Shown here: positions 45,167 to 53,937 of the stretch, in pieces
Position numbering within the stretch: position 1 is the first letter of the stretch
How the letters are laid out: each line of letters begins with the position of its first letter
Assembly: GCF_000372465.1 (NCBI RefSeq)
Contig: NZ_AQUZ01000008.1
Coordinates: 166,689 to 230,688, forward strand
Direction of reading: 5' to 3'
From: Kribbella catacumbae DSM 19601
GTDB lineage: Bacteria; Actinomycetota; Actinomycetes; Propionibacteriales; Kribbellaceae
Length of the DNA: 64,000 bases
Notes under the pieces: generated by a model
The model's database searches: none
The model's input: the letters and a program-made list of their open reading frames with translations, nothing else
What the model was told of the DNA's origin: nothing
Program-made: the position numbers and the translations under genes

Positions 45167-47200
45167 ATGACGATCCGGTTCGCGCTGCTCGGGCCGCTGC
45201 GAGTCGAGGCCGCTGGGCGGCCGGTGCGGATTCGTGCCGCGAAACAACGTGCTCTGCTGGCAGCGCTGCTGTCGTCGGCCAACCGGGTGGTACCGGCCGA
45301 AGAACTGATCGATCGATTGTGGGCCGGCTCCGAGCCGTCGGACGCGCGGGGCGCACTGCAGATCCACCTCAGCCGGCTGCGGACCGCGCTGGGTGACTCG
45401 GCCCCGATCCGGACCGAGCAGGACGGCTATCTGATCGAGGTGGCCGTCGGCGAGCTCGACATCCTGGACTTCCGCGACCGGATGAGCCGCGCTCGTTCGG
45501 CCGGCGATATAGCGAGTGAAGCCGAGCTGGTGCGAGCGGCGCTGAGTCTCTGGAAGGGCCGCCCGCTGGCCGACATCGCGTCGGACTCCTTGCAGCGCGA
45601 CATCGTCCCGCAGTTGGAGGAGGAGTGGTTCCAGGCTCTGCACCGGCGCTTCGACGTCGAGCAGGCGCTCGGGAATCACCAGGACATCGTCGGCGACCTG
45701 CGCAATCTCGTCACGCAGTACCCGACCCGCGAGCGGTTCAGTGTCCAGCTGATGCTCGCTCTCTACCACTGTGGCCAGCAGGTGGAGGCGCTCGAGGTCT
45801 ACCGGAAGGTGGAGGAGACGCTCCGCGAGGAACTCGGGCTGGACGTCGGCGCTGAGCTCAGTGAGTTGCACCAGCGAGTCCTGAGCCACAGCATCTCCCC
45901 GGTCTTCGCTCCGGCAGTACGTGACGCACCCGCTGCCTGGCCGACGCCGTACCAGCTACCGGCGGACACCGTCGACTTCGTCGGCCGCGAAGAGCCGCTC
46001 AAGCACCTCACCGGCCTCTTCGCCGAGACCAGCCCTGCCGTGCGGATCGCCGCGATCTCGGGGATGCCGGGCGTTGGCAAGAGCGCGTTCGCGGTACATC
46101 TCGCGCAGCGGTTGCGGCCACAGTTCCCCGATGGGCAGCTCTACGTCCAGTTGCACGGCTCGATCGAGGACCGGCTGGCCGACGTACTGGCGTCCTGCGG
46201 CGTACCACGCTCCACGATCCCCGATGGCCTGGATCAGCGCTCGGCCGCCCTCCGCGCCGCGCTGGCCGACCGTCGCGTACTGCTCCTCCTGGACGACGCG
46301 ACATCCACCGAGCAAGTCCGTCCCTTCCTGCCCGGTACGCCGTCCGCCGCCGTCGTGGTGACCAGCCGGTCATTGCTGGCGGGGCTGGCCGGTGCGCATC
46401 AAGTGCGGCTGGACCCGTTCGACGATGACGAGGCGGTCGAGTTGCTCGGCCGGATGACCGACCCCGACTGGATCGCCGAGCAGCGGACCGCGGTGTTCCG
46501 GATCAACGCGGCCTGCGGTGGACTCCCGTTGGCGCTGCGAATCGCGGGAGCGCGAGTCCTGGCCAGGCATCCGGCCAGTGTGGAGTCGTTCGCGGATCGG
46601 CTGGTGGAGCGCCGCATCTTGTCGGAGCTGACGATCGACAACCTGGGCGTCCGCGCCATCCTGGAGCAGACGTACTGCGCCCTGGATCCGCTGGCCCAGC
46701 AGGCGTTCCGGCGACTCGGCCCGCTCGGGATGACCAGCGTGCCGAGCTGGGCGGCCGATGCGATGTTCGGCGACCTGGCCGATGAGCATCCGTTCGACCT
46801 GCTGGTGCAGGCGAATCTGCTCACCTCGACGGGTCTCGACCGGCTGGGCGTACCGCGGTACCGGCTGAGCCCGCTGCCGGCCGCATTCGCTGCCGAGCTG
46901 GCCGCGGACGACGAGGAGACCGGCCCGGCCATCGCCCGCTACCACCAAGCGCAGCTGGGGCTGGCCGAGCTGGCCTTCGGTGATCGCATGGCGGCCATGG
47001 GGCTGGCGGTCAGTGAGTCGGTGGCGCGGCGCGTGCGGGAGGACTCGCTCGGCTGGGTGATCACGGAGAAGGAGCAGTTGGCCGCGACGATCCTGCGTTG
47101 CTTCCGCGGTGGTGAGTACGAGGTGGCCGCGCGGCTGAGCGATCTGATCATGCCGGTGCTGACCGAACACGTCGACAACCGCGACCAGCAGGCTTGCTGA
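45167..47200 (+). CDS. SARP-family regulator with NB-ARC ATPase domain
   Basis: 677 aa, likely pathway activator of the lasso cluster. Seen: OmpR-type winged helix (about 1-95, IRFALLGPLRVEAAGRPVRIRAAKQRALLAALL), bacterial transcriptional activation domain (about 98-245), then NB-ARC with P-loop AISGMPGVGKSAFAVHL (about 295), Walker B LLLLDDATS and ATP-sensor HPASV-type segments. Unlike AfsR there is no long TPR region; the protein ends soon after the NB-ARC helical part. The ATG at 45167 is followed directly by the family start. Direct repeats at 47273-47290 before the precursor gene are its probable target. Confidence 0.9.
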   Translation: MTIRFALLGPLRVEAAGRPVRIRAAKQRALLAALLSSANRVVPAEELIDRLWAGSEPSDARGALQIHLSRLRTALGDSAPIRTEQDGYLIEVAVGELDILDFRDRMSRARSAGDIASEAELVRAALSLWKGRPLADIASDSLQRDIVPQLEEEWFQALHRRFDVEQALGNHQDIVGDLRNLVTQYPTRERFSVQLMLALYHCGQQVEALEVYRKVEETLREELGLDVGAELSELHQRVLSHSISPVFAPAVRDAPAAWPTPYQLPADTVDFVGREEPLKHLTGLFAETSPAVRIAAISGMPGVGKSAFAVHLAQRLRPQFPDGQLYVQLHGSIEDRLADVLASCGVPRSTIPDGLDQRSAALRAALADRRVLLLLDDATSTEQVRPFLPGTPSAAVVVTSRSLLAGLAGAHQVRLDPFDDDEAVELLGRMTDPDWIAEQRTAVFRINAACGGLPLALRIAGARVLARHPASVESFADRLVERRILSELTIDNLGVRAILEQTYCALDPLAQQAFRRLGPLGMTSVPSWAADAMFGDLADEHPFDLLVQANLLTSTGLDRLGVPRYRLSPLPAAFAAELAADDEETGPAIARYHQAQLGLAELAFGDRMAAMGLAVSESVARRVREDSLGWVITEKEQLAATILRCFRGGEYEVAARLSDLIMPVLTEHVDNRDQQAC

Positions 47201-47272
47201 ACTCCTGCTATTCACTTTCTCTTCCTTGTCACCTCGGTGGCTTTCGTGCGCCGAATGCCGGCGACGGCCGGA

Positions 47273-47305
47273 CGAAAGCGGGCCGAAAGCCTTGCTGAAT
47301 AGGCT
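47273..47305 (+). promoter_or_regulatory. SARP-type direct repeats and -10 of the lasso operon
   Basis: CGAAAGC occurs at 47273-47279 and 47284-47290, exactly 11 bp apart, and ends nine bases before TAGGCT (47300-47305). SARP activators typically bind 11-bp-spaced heptamers about 8 bp upstream of the -10 box. An inverse copy GCTTTCG lies at 47240-47246. Expected transcript start near 47312. Confidence 0.6.
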
Positions 47306-47342
47306 TTCTCCATCAACCGAGAACGGTGGGGAGGTGGAGAAA

Positions 47343-47450
47343 ATGCGTGAGTACGAGCGCCCGACGGTGATCGAGGCCGGCGACTTCGGTCAGGAGACCG
47401 CTGGTTCCGGTGGCCACAACTGGGAGTGGATCGACGCCTGGGGTTGGTGA
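47343..47450 (+). CDS. Lasso peptide precursor
   Basis: 35 aa. Leader residues 1-20 carry the lasso leader pattern Tyr4-x2-Pro7, Gly13-x-Phe15 and penultimate Thr19; cleavage after Ala20 gives the core GSGGHNWEWIDAWGW. Gly1 and Glu8 of the core are placed for an eight-residue macrolactam ring, leaving the tail WIDAWGW. Four of 15 core residues are Trp. GGAGGTGG precedes the ATG. The adjacent cyclase, RRE protein and B2 protease support the assignment. Ring size and cleavage are inferred. Confidence 0.9.
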   Translation: MREYERPTVIEAGDFGQETAGSGGHNWEWIDAWGW

Positions 47451-47470
47451 ACCACCCCTCCGGCTGAGGT

Positions 47471-47501
47471 GGTGGGCGGCGAACCCTACTCGCCGCCCAC
47501 C
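47471..47501 (+). terminator. Hairpin between precursor and enzyme genes
   Basis: Stem GGTGGGCGGCGA (47471-47482) with TCGCCGCCCACC (47490-47501), 12 bp plus one flanking A-T pair, loop ACCCTAC. No U-tract follows, so it may be a partial terminator or a stabilising 3' hairpin that makes precursor mRNA exceed enzyme mRNA. Confidence 0.75.
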
Positions 47502-47539
47502 ATCCGCATCAGTACCACACCTCGCAGAAAGGAACCACT

Positions 47540-47824
47540 GTGAAGAAGCTTCTGCTGAGCGGCGTCGCCGTTGTCGGTGCCGTGCTGGCGCCGGTCATGC
47601 TTGCCGCTCCCGCCTCGGCCGCTCCGGCGCCGCAGGCTGCCATCCAGACCACCTCCGACTCGACCGTCGGCGTGCTGGGCTTCTGGGCCGACGTGGCCTA
47701 CTTCGCCACCATGCAGGACTGCGTCGGCGCCGGTGAGTACGGCCGCCACCGGGGCACCTGGTCCGCCTTCGAGTGCAGCTGGGTCCCGCGTAAGGGCGCC
47801 TTGCTGCGCGCGTTCTACAACTGA
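47540..47824 (+). CDS. Small secreted protein in lasso operon
   Basis: 94 aa, unknown. Seen: GTG start with AAAGGAA upstream, signal peptide MKKLLLSGVAVVGAVLAPVM with AxA cleavage site (APASA), then a mature part of about 67 residues with two cysteines (TMQDCVGAGEYGRHRGTWSAFECSWVPRKG), likely a disulfide. Located between the precursor and cyclase genes, 25 bp before the latter. It may be an immunity, binding or independent secreted factor. Confidence 0.8.
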   Translation: MKKLLLSGVAVVGAVLAPVMLAAPASAAPAPQAAIQTTSDSTVGVLGFWADVAYFATMQDCVGAGEYGRHRGTWSAFECSWVPRKGALLRAFYN

Positions 47825-47849
47825 GTGCCGGCGTTCGAGGAGGATCGCG

Positions 47850-49625
47850 ATGAACTGGTTTGTGGTCCTCCCGGACGCTGAGCGCGGCGAGACCCTGGCG
47901 GCCCGGCTGGCTGCGCCGGAGCGAGTGGATCATCCGTCCGGTCGGCCGTGGATCCTTTGCTCACAGCAACTAATAGTCGGTAGGGCGAGCGGCAAGGCGG
48001 TTGCCCTGCTCGGTGAACACGATGTCCGCTCTCTCGACGCGGTCGCTGAGCGGATGCTCGACCTCGATCCGCGGGAGACCTTCGACGGCAGTGCGCATCT
48101 GATCACCGCGATCGACGGCAGCGTCGCAGTACGCGGTACCGCGACTGGCTTGCGTCGCGTTTTCACCGCCACTGTTGACGGTCTGCCCATCGCGAGTGAC
48201 AACGCCGCAGTACTGGCGGAGCTGCTCGATGCGTCAGTGGACCGCGTTCGGCTCGCCACCCGACTCCTGTTCCCCGGTGCGCCTTGGCCGCTGGGGTGGC
48301 AGTCCGTTTGGCCGGCTGTGCACGCGGTCAGGCCGGACCACTTCGCAGTACTGCGGCCTGCCGGTCCGCCCGAGGAGCGTCGCTGGTGGCAGCCGCCCGA
48401 GGCGCGACTCGACCTGAAGCAAGGCGGCGAGGCGCTGCGTGCGGCCTTGATCAACGCTACTCGCGCGAGGCAGCTCGACGGACGCACAGTGGTCTCACAT
48501 CTCAGCGGCCTGGACTCCAGCTCGGTCTGCTCGCTCGCGGTCCACGAAGGCGCCGAGGTGGTCGCGCTGACCGCCGCCCAGCCGGACGCGATGGACGACG
48601 ACGTCACCTGGGCCGGCCGGACTGTCGCCGCGCTCAGCGAATCCGGCCACACCGTCAAGCATGACGTGATCCCCGCGGACGAGTGTCCACTGGTGTACGA
48701 CGGACTGCTGACGACCGGCGACCGTTTCGACGAGCCGTTCCTCTACGTCCACAACCGGCGCCGGTTCGTGCACATCCTCGAACGCGGCGAGCAGTACTCG
48801 CCAAGCCTGCACCTGATGGGATTCGGCGGCGACGAGCTGTGCGCGCCCGGCCCGGCCTGGCTCGCCACGATCGCCAGGCAATCGCCGCTGACCGGCCTCC
48901 GAGCGATCCGCTCAGCCGCCGCGCGACACCGTACGCCGCTGACCCGCGCAGCGCGTGGGCTGTTGCGCCACCGTACGTACTCCGACTGGCTCCGCACCGC
49001 CGCAGCCGAGCTGGAGCAGCCGAAACGTCGTGAGCTCTACCTTGGTTGGAGCACTCCGCCCCTACTCCCTGCGTGGGTGGCGCCGGAGATCGTCGAGGCG
49101 GTCCGCGCCGAGCTGCTAACCGCCGCGTCGACCGATCCGGGCCTTTCGCCGGACCGTGGACTCCACCACAACCTGGCCGCTGTGTACTCCGGCGCGCAGG
49201 TCGCGCGCGGCTTCCAGCAGCTAGCGGACTTCCACGGCATCAGGGCTTCGGCGCCGTTCTTCGACGACAAGGTGCTTGAGGCAACTTTGTCGGTCCGGAT
49301 CGCGGCCCGCCACGACCCGGCGGCGTACAAGCCGTTGCTGGTCGAGGCGATGCGCGGGATCGTGCCGGACGCCACCCTGCGCCGCGTGACCAAGGCCGAG
49401 ACGGCGGCCGCCGCGGTACTGGGAAGTCGTCAGCACCGAGACCAGATCATCGGCGCGGTCGACGACTCCCGGTTGGCCCAGTTCGGCTTGATCGACGACG
49501 CCCGGTTGCGCGCGGTGGTGGCCGGCCCGATCGACGTCCAGACCGCCCACCGCAGGCTCGAGCCGACGCTCGGCTGCGAACTGTGGCTACGCAACCAGGA
49601 GGAGAGCCGTGTACAGCTTGGCTGA
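47850..49625 (+). CDS. Lasso peptide cyclase (asparagine-synthetase homologue, protein C)
   Basis: 591 aa. Adenylates the core Glu side chain and joins it to the N-terminal amine. Seen: N-terminal glutaminase-like region without the usual Cys2, then ATP-pyrophosphatase motif VVSHLSGLDSSSVCSLAV (about 215-230), and C-terminal LMGFGGDELCAPGPAWL. GAGGAGG precedes the ATG. The RRE gene overlaps its 3' end by 17 bases. Confidence 0.93.
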   Translation: MNWFVVLPDAERGETLAARLAAPERVDHPSGRPWILCSQQLIVGRASGKAVALLGEHDVRSLDAVAERMLDLDPRETFDGSAHLITAIDGSVAVRGTATGLRRVFTATVDGLPIASDNAAVLAELLDASVDRVRLATRLLFPGAPWPLGWQSVWPAVHAVRPDHFAVLRPAGPPEERRWWQPPEARLDLKQGGEALRAALINATRARQLDGRTVVSHLSGLDSSSVCSLAVHEGAEVVALTAAQPDAMDDDVTWAGRTVAALSESGHTVKHDVIPADECPLVYDGLLTTGDRFDEPFLYVHNRRRFVHILERGEQYSPSLHLMGFGGDELCAPGPAWLATIARQSPLTGLRAIRSAAARHRTPLTRAARGLLRHRTYSDWLRTAAAELEQPKRRELYLGWSTPPLLPAWVAPEIVEAVRAELLTAASTDPGLSPDRGLHHNLAAVYSGAQVARGFQQLADFHGIRASAPFFDDKVLEATLSVRIAARHDPAAYKPLLVEAMRGIVPDATLRRVTKAETAAAAVLGSRQHRDQIIGAVDDSRLAQFGLIDDARLRAVVAGPIDVQTAHRRLEPTLGCELWLRNQEESRVQLG

Positions 49626-49866
49626 TGAGCACTCGGTGGCGAGGACCGACTACGGGGTTGTGCTGCTGAACGAGGCGACGGGCAAGTTCTGGAATCTCAA
49701 CCCTAGCGGCGCGCTGGTCTTCGACGCCCTGTTAGCCACGGGCACGGTGGAATCCGCCGCCGCGGCCGTGATGCGGGAATTCGCCGTGGATTCCGAAATG
49801 GCCACCGCCGACGCCGACGAGGTTCTCCAGAAGCTACTGAAAGCCGGAATTCTGGTGCTCGCATGA
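49609..49866 (+). CDS. RRE protein (PqqD-like, lasso B1)
   Basis: 85 aa; binds the precursor leader and delivers it to the protease. Seen: PqqD-type fold YSLADEHSVARTDYGVVLLNEATGKFWNLNPSGALVFDALLATGTVESAAAAV and a C-terminal helix. GTG start inside the cyclase gene, and ATGA overlap with the protease gene. Confidence 0.9.
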   Translation: MYSLADEHSVARTDYGVVLLNEATGKFWNLNPSGALVFDALLATGTVESAAAAVMREFAVDSEMATADADEVLQKLLKAGILVLA

Positions 49867-50282
49867 GTATTTCCCAGGTGATGCCGGAAGACACCACCTT
49901 CAGCTTTCGCACCAAACTCGCCGCCCGCCTCGCCGTCCTCGTCGCGCGGTGGCTCAAGAACAAACCGCCGAAGAAGATCCAGACCGTCCTGCGACGCCTC
50001 TCCAAGGGAGCAAGACCCGCCGGGTACGACGAGGCCGCCCGGGCCCGGGACTTCGTGGTCGGCACGAGCCTCCTCTGCACCGGCCCGGAGGGTTGTCTGC
50101 CGAGGTCCATCGCGACCGCGGTGCTCTGCCGGTTGCAGGGCACGTTCCCGACCTGGTGTGCCGGCGTACGGGTGACTCCGCCGTTCGGGGCGCACGCCTG
50201 GGTGGTCGCGGAAGGCCGCGATGTCGGCGAGCCCTACCCGCCCGGCTATCACCGGGTCCTGCTGAAGGTGGAACCGCGATGA
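49863..50282 (+). CDS. Lasso leader peptidase (transglutaminase-like, B2)
   Basis: 139 aa. Cleaves the leader peptide. Seen: Cys in EGCLPRSIATAVLC, His in FGAHAWVVAEGRD, and the following Asp, giving the Cys-His-Asp triad of B2 proteases. ATGA overlaps on both sides show tight coupling with the RRE and P450 genes. Confidence 0.93.
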   Translation: MSISQVMPEDTTFSFRTKLAARLAVLVARWLKNKPPKKIQTVLRRLSKGARPAGYDEAARARDFVVGTSLLCTGPEGCLPRSIATAVLCRLQGTFPTWCAGVRVTPPFGAHAWVVAEGRDVGEPYPPGYHRVLLKVEPR

Positions 50283-51451
50283 AGTTCCCGATGGCACGCA
50301 CCTGCCCGTACCAGCCACCGCCCGAGTACGCCGTACTGCGCGAAGCCGGCCCGATCACCAAGGCGCAACTCTTCGACGGCCGGATGGTCTGGGTGGTCAC
50401 CGGCCACGCCGAGGCGCGGCAACTGTTCTCGGACGCGCGGCTGTCGGTCGACCGGTCGAACCCGGACTACCCGCGACTCGCGCACAGCCCGGTCGATCCG
50501 GCGGCGATGAAGGCCGTACAGACCTTCGTCGACATGGACGAGCCCGAGCACGCGACGCATCGGCGGATGGTCGTCGGCAGCTTCACCGTACGGCGTACTC
50601 GCGCGCTGCGGCCGGCGATCGACGCCGACGTGGAGAAGCTGGTCACCCGGTTGCTGGTCCTCGGACCGCCCGTGGATCTGTTCGCCGAGTTGGCCGTGCC
50701 GTTGTCGGCGAAGGTGTTCGCGCGGCTGTTCGGCGTACCGGCGAGGGAGGCCGGACGGTTCCATGACCTGATGCGGCTGGCGGCGGAGCGGATGACGTCC
50801 GGCAAGGCGCTCTACCAGATCCAGGAGTCCTTCGACCGCCGGATCACCGAGCTGGCCGAGGGGCGGGCGGAGCTTGCCGACGACCTGCTCAGCACGCTCG
50901 TCGCGGGGCCGCTGAAGGACGGCGAGCTGACCCAGAAGCAGTTGCTCAACATGTGCATGACCCTGCTGGTCTCCGGCCACGAGAACACCTTCAACCTCAT
51001 CGGCCTGAGCACGCTCACCTTGCTGGAACACTCCGAGCACCGCCTGGTACTGCGCAAGGACCCGACGGCCGCCGTAGAGGAGTTGCTCCGCTACCTGTCG
51101 ATCGCGGACACCGTTCCCCGGCTGGCGATCGCGGAGATCGAGATCGCCGGCGAACGGATCCAGCCCGGTGACGGCGTGATCCTGCCGGTCGCGGCCGCCA
51201 ATCGGGATGCCGGGGCGTTCCCCGATCCGGACCGGCTCGACCTGGGCCGGCCCGCGCGCCACCACCTCGCCTTCGGGCATGGCGTCCATCAGTGCCTTGG
51301 GCAACATCTTGTCCGGGAGGTGCTGGAGGCAACGGTGATCGGGCTGTTCGGCCGGCTGCCGCGGCTGCGATTGGCCGTGCCGATGACGGAGATCCCGGTG
51401 CGCGGCGCGATCGGCGTACAGGGCATCAGTGCGTTGCCGGTGAGTTGGTGA
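50279..51451 (+). CDS. Cytochrome P450 (1) of lasso cluster
   Basis: 390 aa. Seen: I-helix LLVSGHENTFNLIG, ExxR in VEELLRYLSIADTVPRL, and heme loop LAFGHGVHQCLGQHLVREV. Class-I bacterial P450, soluble, needing a ferredoxin. Related in N-terminal pattern (MARTCPYQPPPEY) to the other two P450s, so the three arose by duplication. Likely oxidises the peptide. Confidence 0.94.
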   Translation: MKFPMARTCPYQPPPEYAVLREAGPITKAQLFDGRMVWVVTGHAEARQLFSDARLSVDRSNPDYPRLAHSPVDPAAMKAVQTFVDMDEPEHATHRRMVVGSFTVRRTRALRPAIDADVEKLVTRLLVLGPPVDLFAELAVPLSAKVFARLFGVPAREAGRFHDLMRLAAERMTSGKALYQIQESFDRRITELAEGRAELADDLLSTLVAGPLKDGELTQKQLLNMCMTLLVSGHENTFNLIGLSTLTLLEHSEHRLVLRKDPTAAVEELLRYLSIADTVPRLAIAEIEIAGERIQPGDGVILPVAAANRDAGAFPDPDRLDLGRPARHHLAFGHGVHQCLGQHLVREVLEATVIGLFGRLPRLRLAVPMTEIPVRGAIGVQGISALPVSW

Positions 51452-51639
51452 AGAGCATGGGAGTCAGTGCGAACCGCGAGGTCTGCGTCGGCGCCGGGCA
51501 GTGCGTGCTCGCCGCGCCGGAGGTGTTCGACCAGGACGACGACGGGCTGGTCGTGGTGACCGCGCCGGATCATCCCGACGACGCCGCCGTGCGGGACGCC
51601 GTCCACCTTTGTCCGGCGGGGGCGATCAGCCATGCCTGA
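51448..51639 (+). CDS. Ferredoxin, 3Fe-4S type
   Basis: 63 aa. Cluster cysteines in REVCVGAGQCVLAAP and HLCPAGAIS: three Cys with the fourth position non-Cys, as in P450-partner 3Fe-4S ferredoxins. GTG start overlapping the P450 stop (an ATG three codons later is possible); eight-base overlap with the second P450. Electron donor for the P450s. Confidence 0.9.
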   Translation: MKSMGVSANREVCVGAGQCVLAAPEVFDQDDDGLVVVTAPDHPDDAAVRDAVHLCPAGAISHA

Positions 51640-52813
51640 CTTCCCGATGCCGCGCGGTACCTGCCCGTTCCGGCAACACCCCGGGTACGCCGAAGCCGCA
51701 GCGCTTGGGCCGCTGACCAAGGTGTCGATGGCGCACGGGCAGATCGTCTGGTTCGTCACCGGGTACGCCGAGACGCGCGCGCTCTTCGCCGATCCGCGGC
51801 TGTCCGTCGACCGCACCAACCCCGGCTATCCGGGCTCGGCCGCCGCGACGCCCGAGCAGCTCGAGCAGCTGCGGGAGACCCAGAGCTTCAACCAGTTGGA
51901 CGATCCCGAGCACGCGGCGTACCGGCGACTGGCGATCCCGAGCCTGACCGTCCGCCGCGTCAAGTCGCTTCGGCCCGCGTTGCAATCGGCAGTGGACGAC
52001 ATCGTGGACGACCTGCTCGCAGCGGGACCGCCAGCTGACCTCGTCCCCGCGCTAGCTGTTCCACTCCCATCGATCATGCTCTCCCTGCTGTACGGCATCC
52101 CGGATCGCCAGTACTTCGAGCAGCGGGTGCAGCAGGCCGCGACTGATCGACGCTTCGGCGGCCGGGCTTTGAGTGAGCTGAGCGACTATCTCGACACCCT
52201 GCTCCGGTCGAGGGACGGAACCGGCGACGATCTGCTCAGCGGGCTGATGAGTGGGCGGCGAGCCGACCAGGTCACCCAGCGGCGAGTGCTCAACCTCGCG
52301 CTGCAGACGCTTGTCGCAGGCAACGAATCGACGCTGAGCATGCTGGCCATGGGTGCGTTGTCGTTGCTGGCTCATCGCGATCAGTGGGAGGCGCTGGTCG
52401 CCGATCCGGGTCGCGTTCCCGCGGCGGTGGAGGAGTTGCTGCGGTACCTGTCCGTCGCCGACAGCGTGCCCCGAGTGGCACTCGCGGATGTCGAGATCAC
52501 CGGCGAGGTGATCCGGGCCGGCGACGGCGTCCTGCTGGCCACGCCCGCGGCCAACCGTGACGGCAACACCTTCGCCAATCCCGATGAACTCGAGGTTGAA
52601 AGGTCCGCGCGGCATCACGTCGCCTTCGGATACGGCGTCCATCAGTGCGTCGGGCAGAACCTCGCGCGGGCGACGCTGGAGATCGCGTTCGGTGCGCTGG
52701 TGACCCGCATTCCCGACTTGCGGCTCGCAGTACCGGCGGACGAAGTACTGATCGACGGTGGGGTCGGCGTGCATCGGATCACCCGGCTCCCGGTCACCTG
52801 GGGTGGGCGATGA
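51632..52813 (+). CDS. Cytochrome P450 (2) of lasso cluster
   Basis: 393 aa. Seen: I-helix TLVAGNESTLSMLAMG, ExxR in VEELLRYLSVADSVPRV, heme loop VAFGYGVHQCVGQNLARATL. N-terminus MPDFPMPRGTCPF resembles the other two. Starts inside the ferredoxin gene; its end overlaps the next P450 by four bases. Confidence 0.94.
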   Translation: MPDFPMPRGTCPFRQHPGYAEAAALGPLTKVSMAHGQIVWFVTGYAETRALFADPRLSVDRTNPGYPGSAAATPEQLEQLRETQSFNQLDDPEHAAYRRLAIPSLTVRRVKSLRPALQSAVDDIVDDLLAAGPPADLVPALAVPLPSIMLSLLYGIPDRQYFEQRVQQAATDRRFGGRALSELSDYLDTLLRSRDGTGDDLLSGLMSGRRADQVTQRRVLNLALQTLVAGNESTLSMLAMGALSLLAHRDQWEALVADPGRVPAAVEELLRYLSVADSVPRVALADVEITGEVIRAGDGVLLATPAANRDGNTFANPDELEVERSARHHVAFGYGVHQCVGQNLARATLEIAFGALVTRIPDLRLAVPADEVLIDGGVGVHRITRLPVTWGGR

Positions 52814-53937
52814 CCGGCTTCCCGATGCCACGCGGCTGTCCCTACCACCCGCCAGCCGGGTACGGCGAGCTCGGCGGCCCGCTGGCCAAGGTGACGCTAC
52901 TCAGCGGCCAGGAGGCCTGGGTGGTGACCGGGTACGCCGAAGCCCGCGCGCTGTTCGCCGATCCGCGGCTGTCCGCCGATCGGGCCGATCCGCACTATCC
53001 CGAACTGACCGGACGCCGGGCCGACCCGGAGGCGATCCGGGCGGTCCGCACATTCGTCGAGATGGACCAGCCCGAGCACGGCGAACACCGCCGGATGGCG
53101 ATTCCGAGTTTCAGCCTGCGCCGGATCCGCGCCCTGCGACCACGGATCGAGCAAGCCGTGGAGTCGCTGCTCGATCAGATCGTCGCCGCCGGGCCGCCCG
53201 CTGATCTGGTCGAGTCGCTCGCGTTCGATGTACCGGCGTTTCTGCTCGCGGAGCTCTTCGGGGTGCCGGCGGCTGATCGGCCCGCGTTCACCGCGGCGGT
53301 GAAGGAGAAGAACGGCGCTGGGTTGCCCACGCTTGCGCGCTACTTCGACCGGCTCGCCGCTACGAAGGAGCCCGGTGATGACCTGCTGTCCGCCTTGCGA
53401 GCCCGCGACGAGCTGGACCGGCGGCAGTTGATCAACCTGGCCATGATGATCGTCGTCGCGGGCAGCGAGACCACCGCGAACGTGATCGGGCTCGGAACCC
53501 TGGCGCTGCTCGACCATCCGGCCCAGCAAGCCAAGCTCCGGGCGGATCCGGCGGCAGCCGTCGAAGAACTCCTGCGCTACGTGTCGATCGCGGACACCAT
53601 CCCCAGGGTGGCGATCGCCGACATCGAGATCGGCGGCAAAACGATCCTGGCCGGTGAAGGCGTCGTCCTGAGCACAGCCGCCGCCAACCGCGACGAGCAG
53701 GCTTTCCCTGCCCCGGATGAGCTGGACCTCGGCCGGGCGGCCAGGCATCACGTCGCCTTCGGCTACGGGCTCCACCAGTGCCTCGGCCAGAACCTTGCCC
53801 GTACTGCGCTCGAGGTCGTCTTCACCCGGCTCTTCGACCGCCTGCCCGGCCTCAGCCTCGCAGTACCGGCCGAGGAGTTGCCGATCAAGGGAGCAGTTGG
53901 CCTGCAGGGGGTCACTGCGTTGCCGGTGACCTGGTGA
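52810..53937 (+). CDS. Cytochrome P450 (3) of lasso cluster
   Basis: 375 aa. Seen: I-helix IVVAGSETTANVIG (canonical AGxET), ExxR in VEELLRYVSIADTIPRV, heme loop VAFGYGLHQCLGQNLARTAL. N-terminus MTGFPMPRGCPYHPPAGY. ATGA start overlap with P450 2; its stop overlaps the exporter GTG. All three keep catalytic residues, so three oxidations or alternative substrates are possible. Confidence 0.94.
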   Translation: MTGFPMPRGCPYHPPAGYGELGGPLAKVTLLSGQEAWVVTGYAEARALFADPRLSADRADPHYPELTGRRADPEAIRAVRTFVEMDQPEHGEHRRMAIPSFSLRRIRALRPRIEQAVESLLDQIVAAGPPADLVESLAFDVPAFLLAELFGVPAADRPAFTAAVKEKNGAGLPTLARYFDRLAATKEPGDDLLSALRARDELDRRQLINLAMMIVVAGSETTANVIGLGTLALLDHPAQQAKLRADPAAAVEELLRYVSIADTIPRVAIADIEIGGKTILAGEGVVLSTAAANRDEQAFPAPDELDLGRAARHHVAFGYGLHQCLGQNLARTALEVVFTRLFDRLPGLSLAVPAEELPIKGAVGLQGVTALPVTW

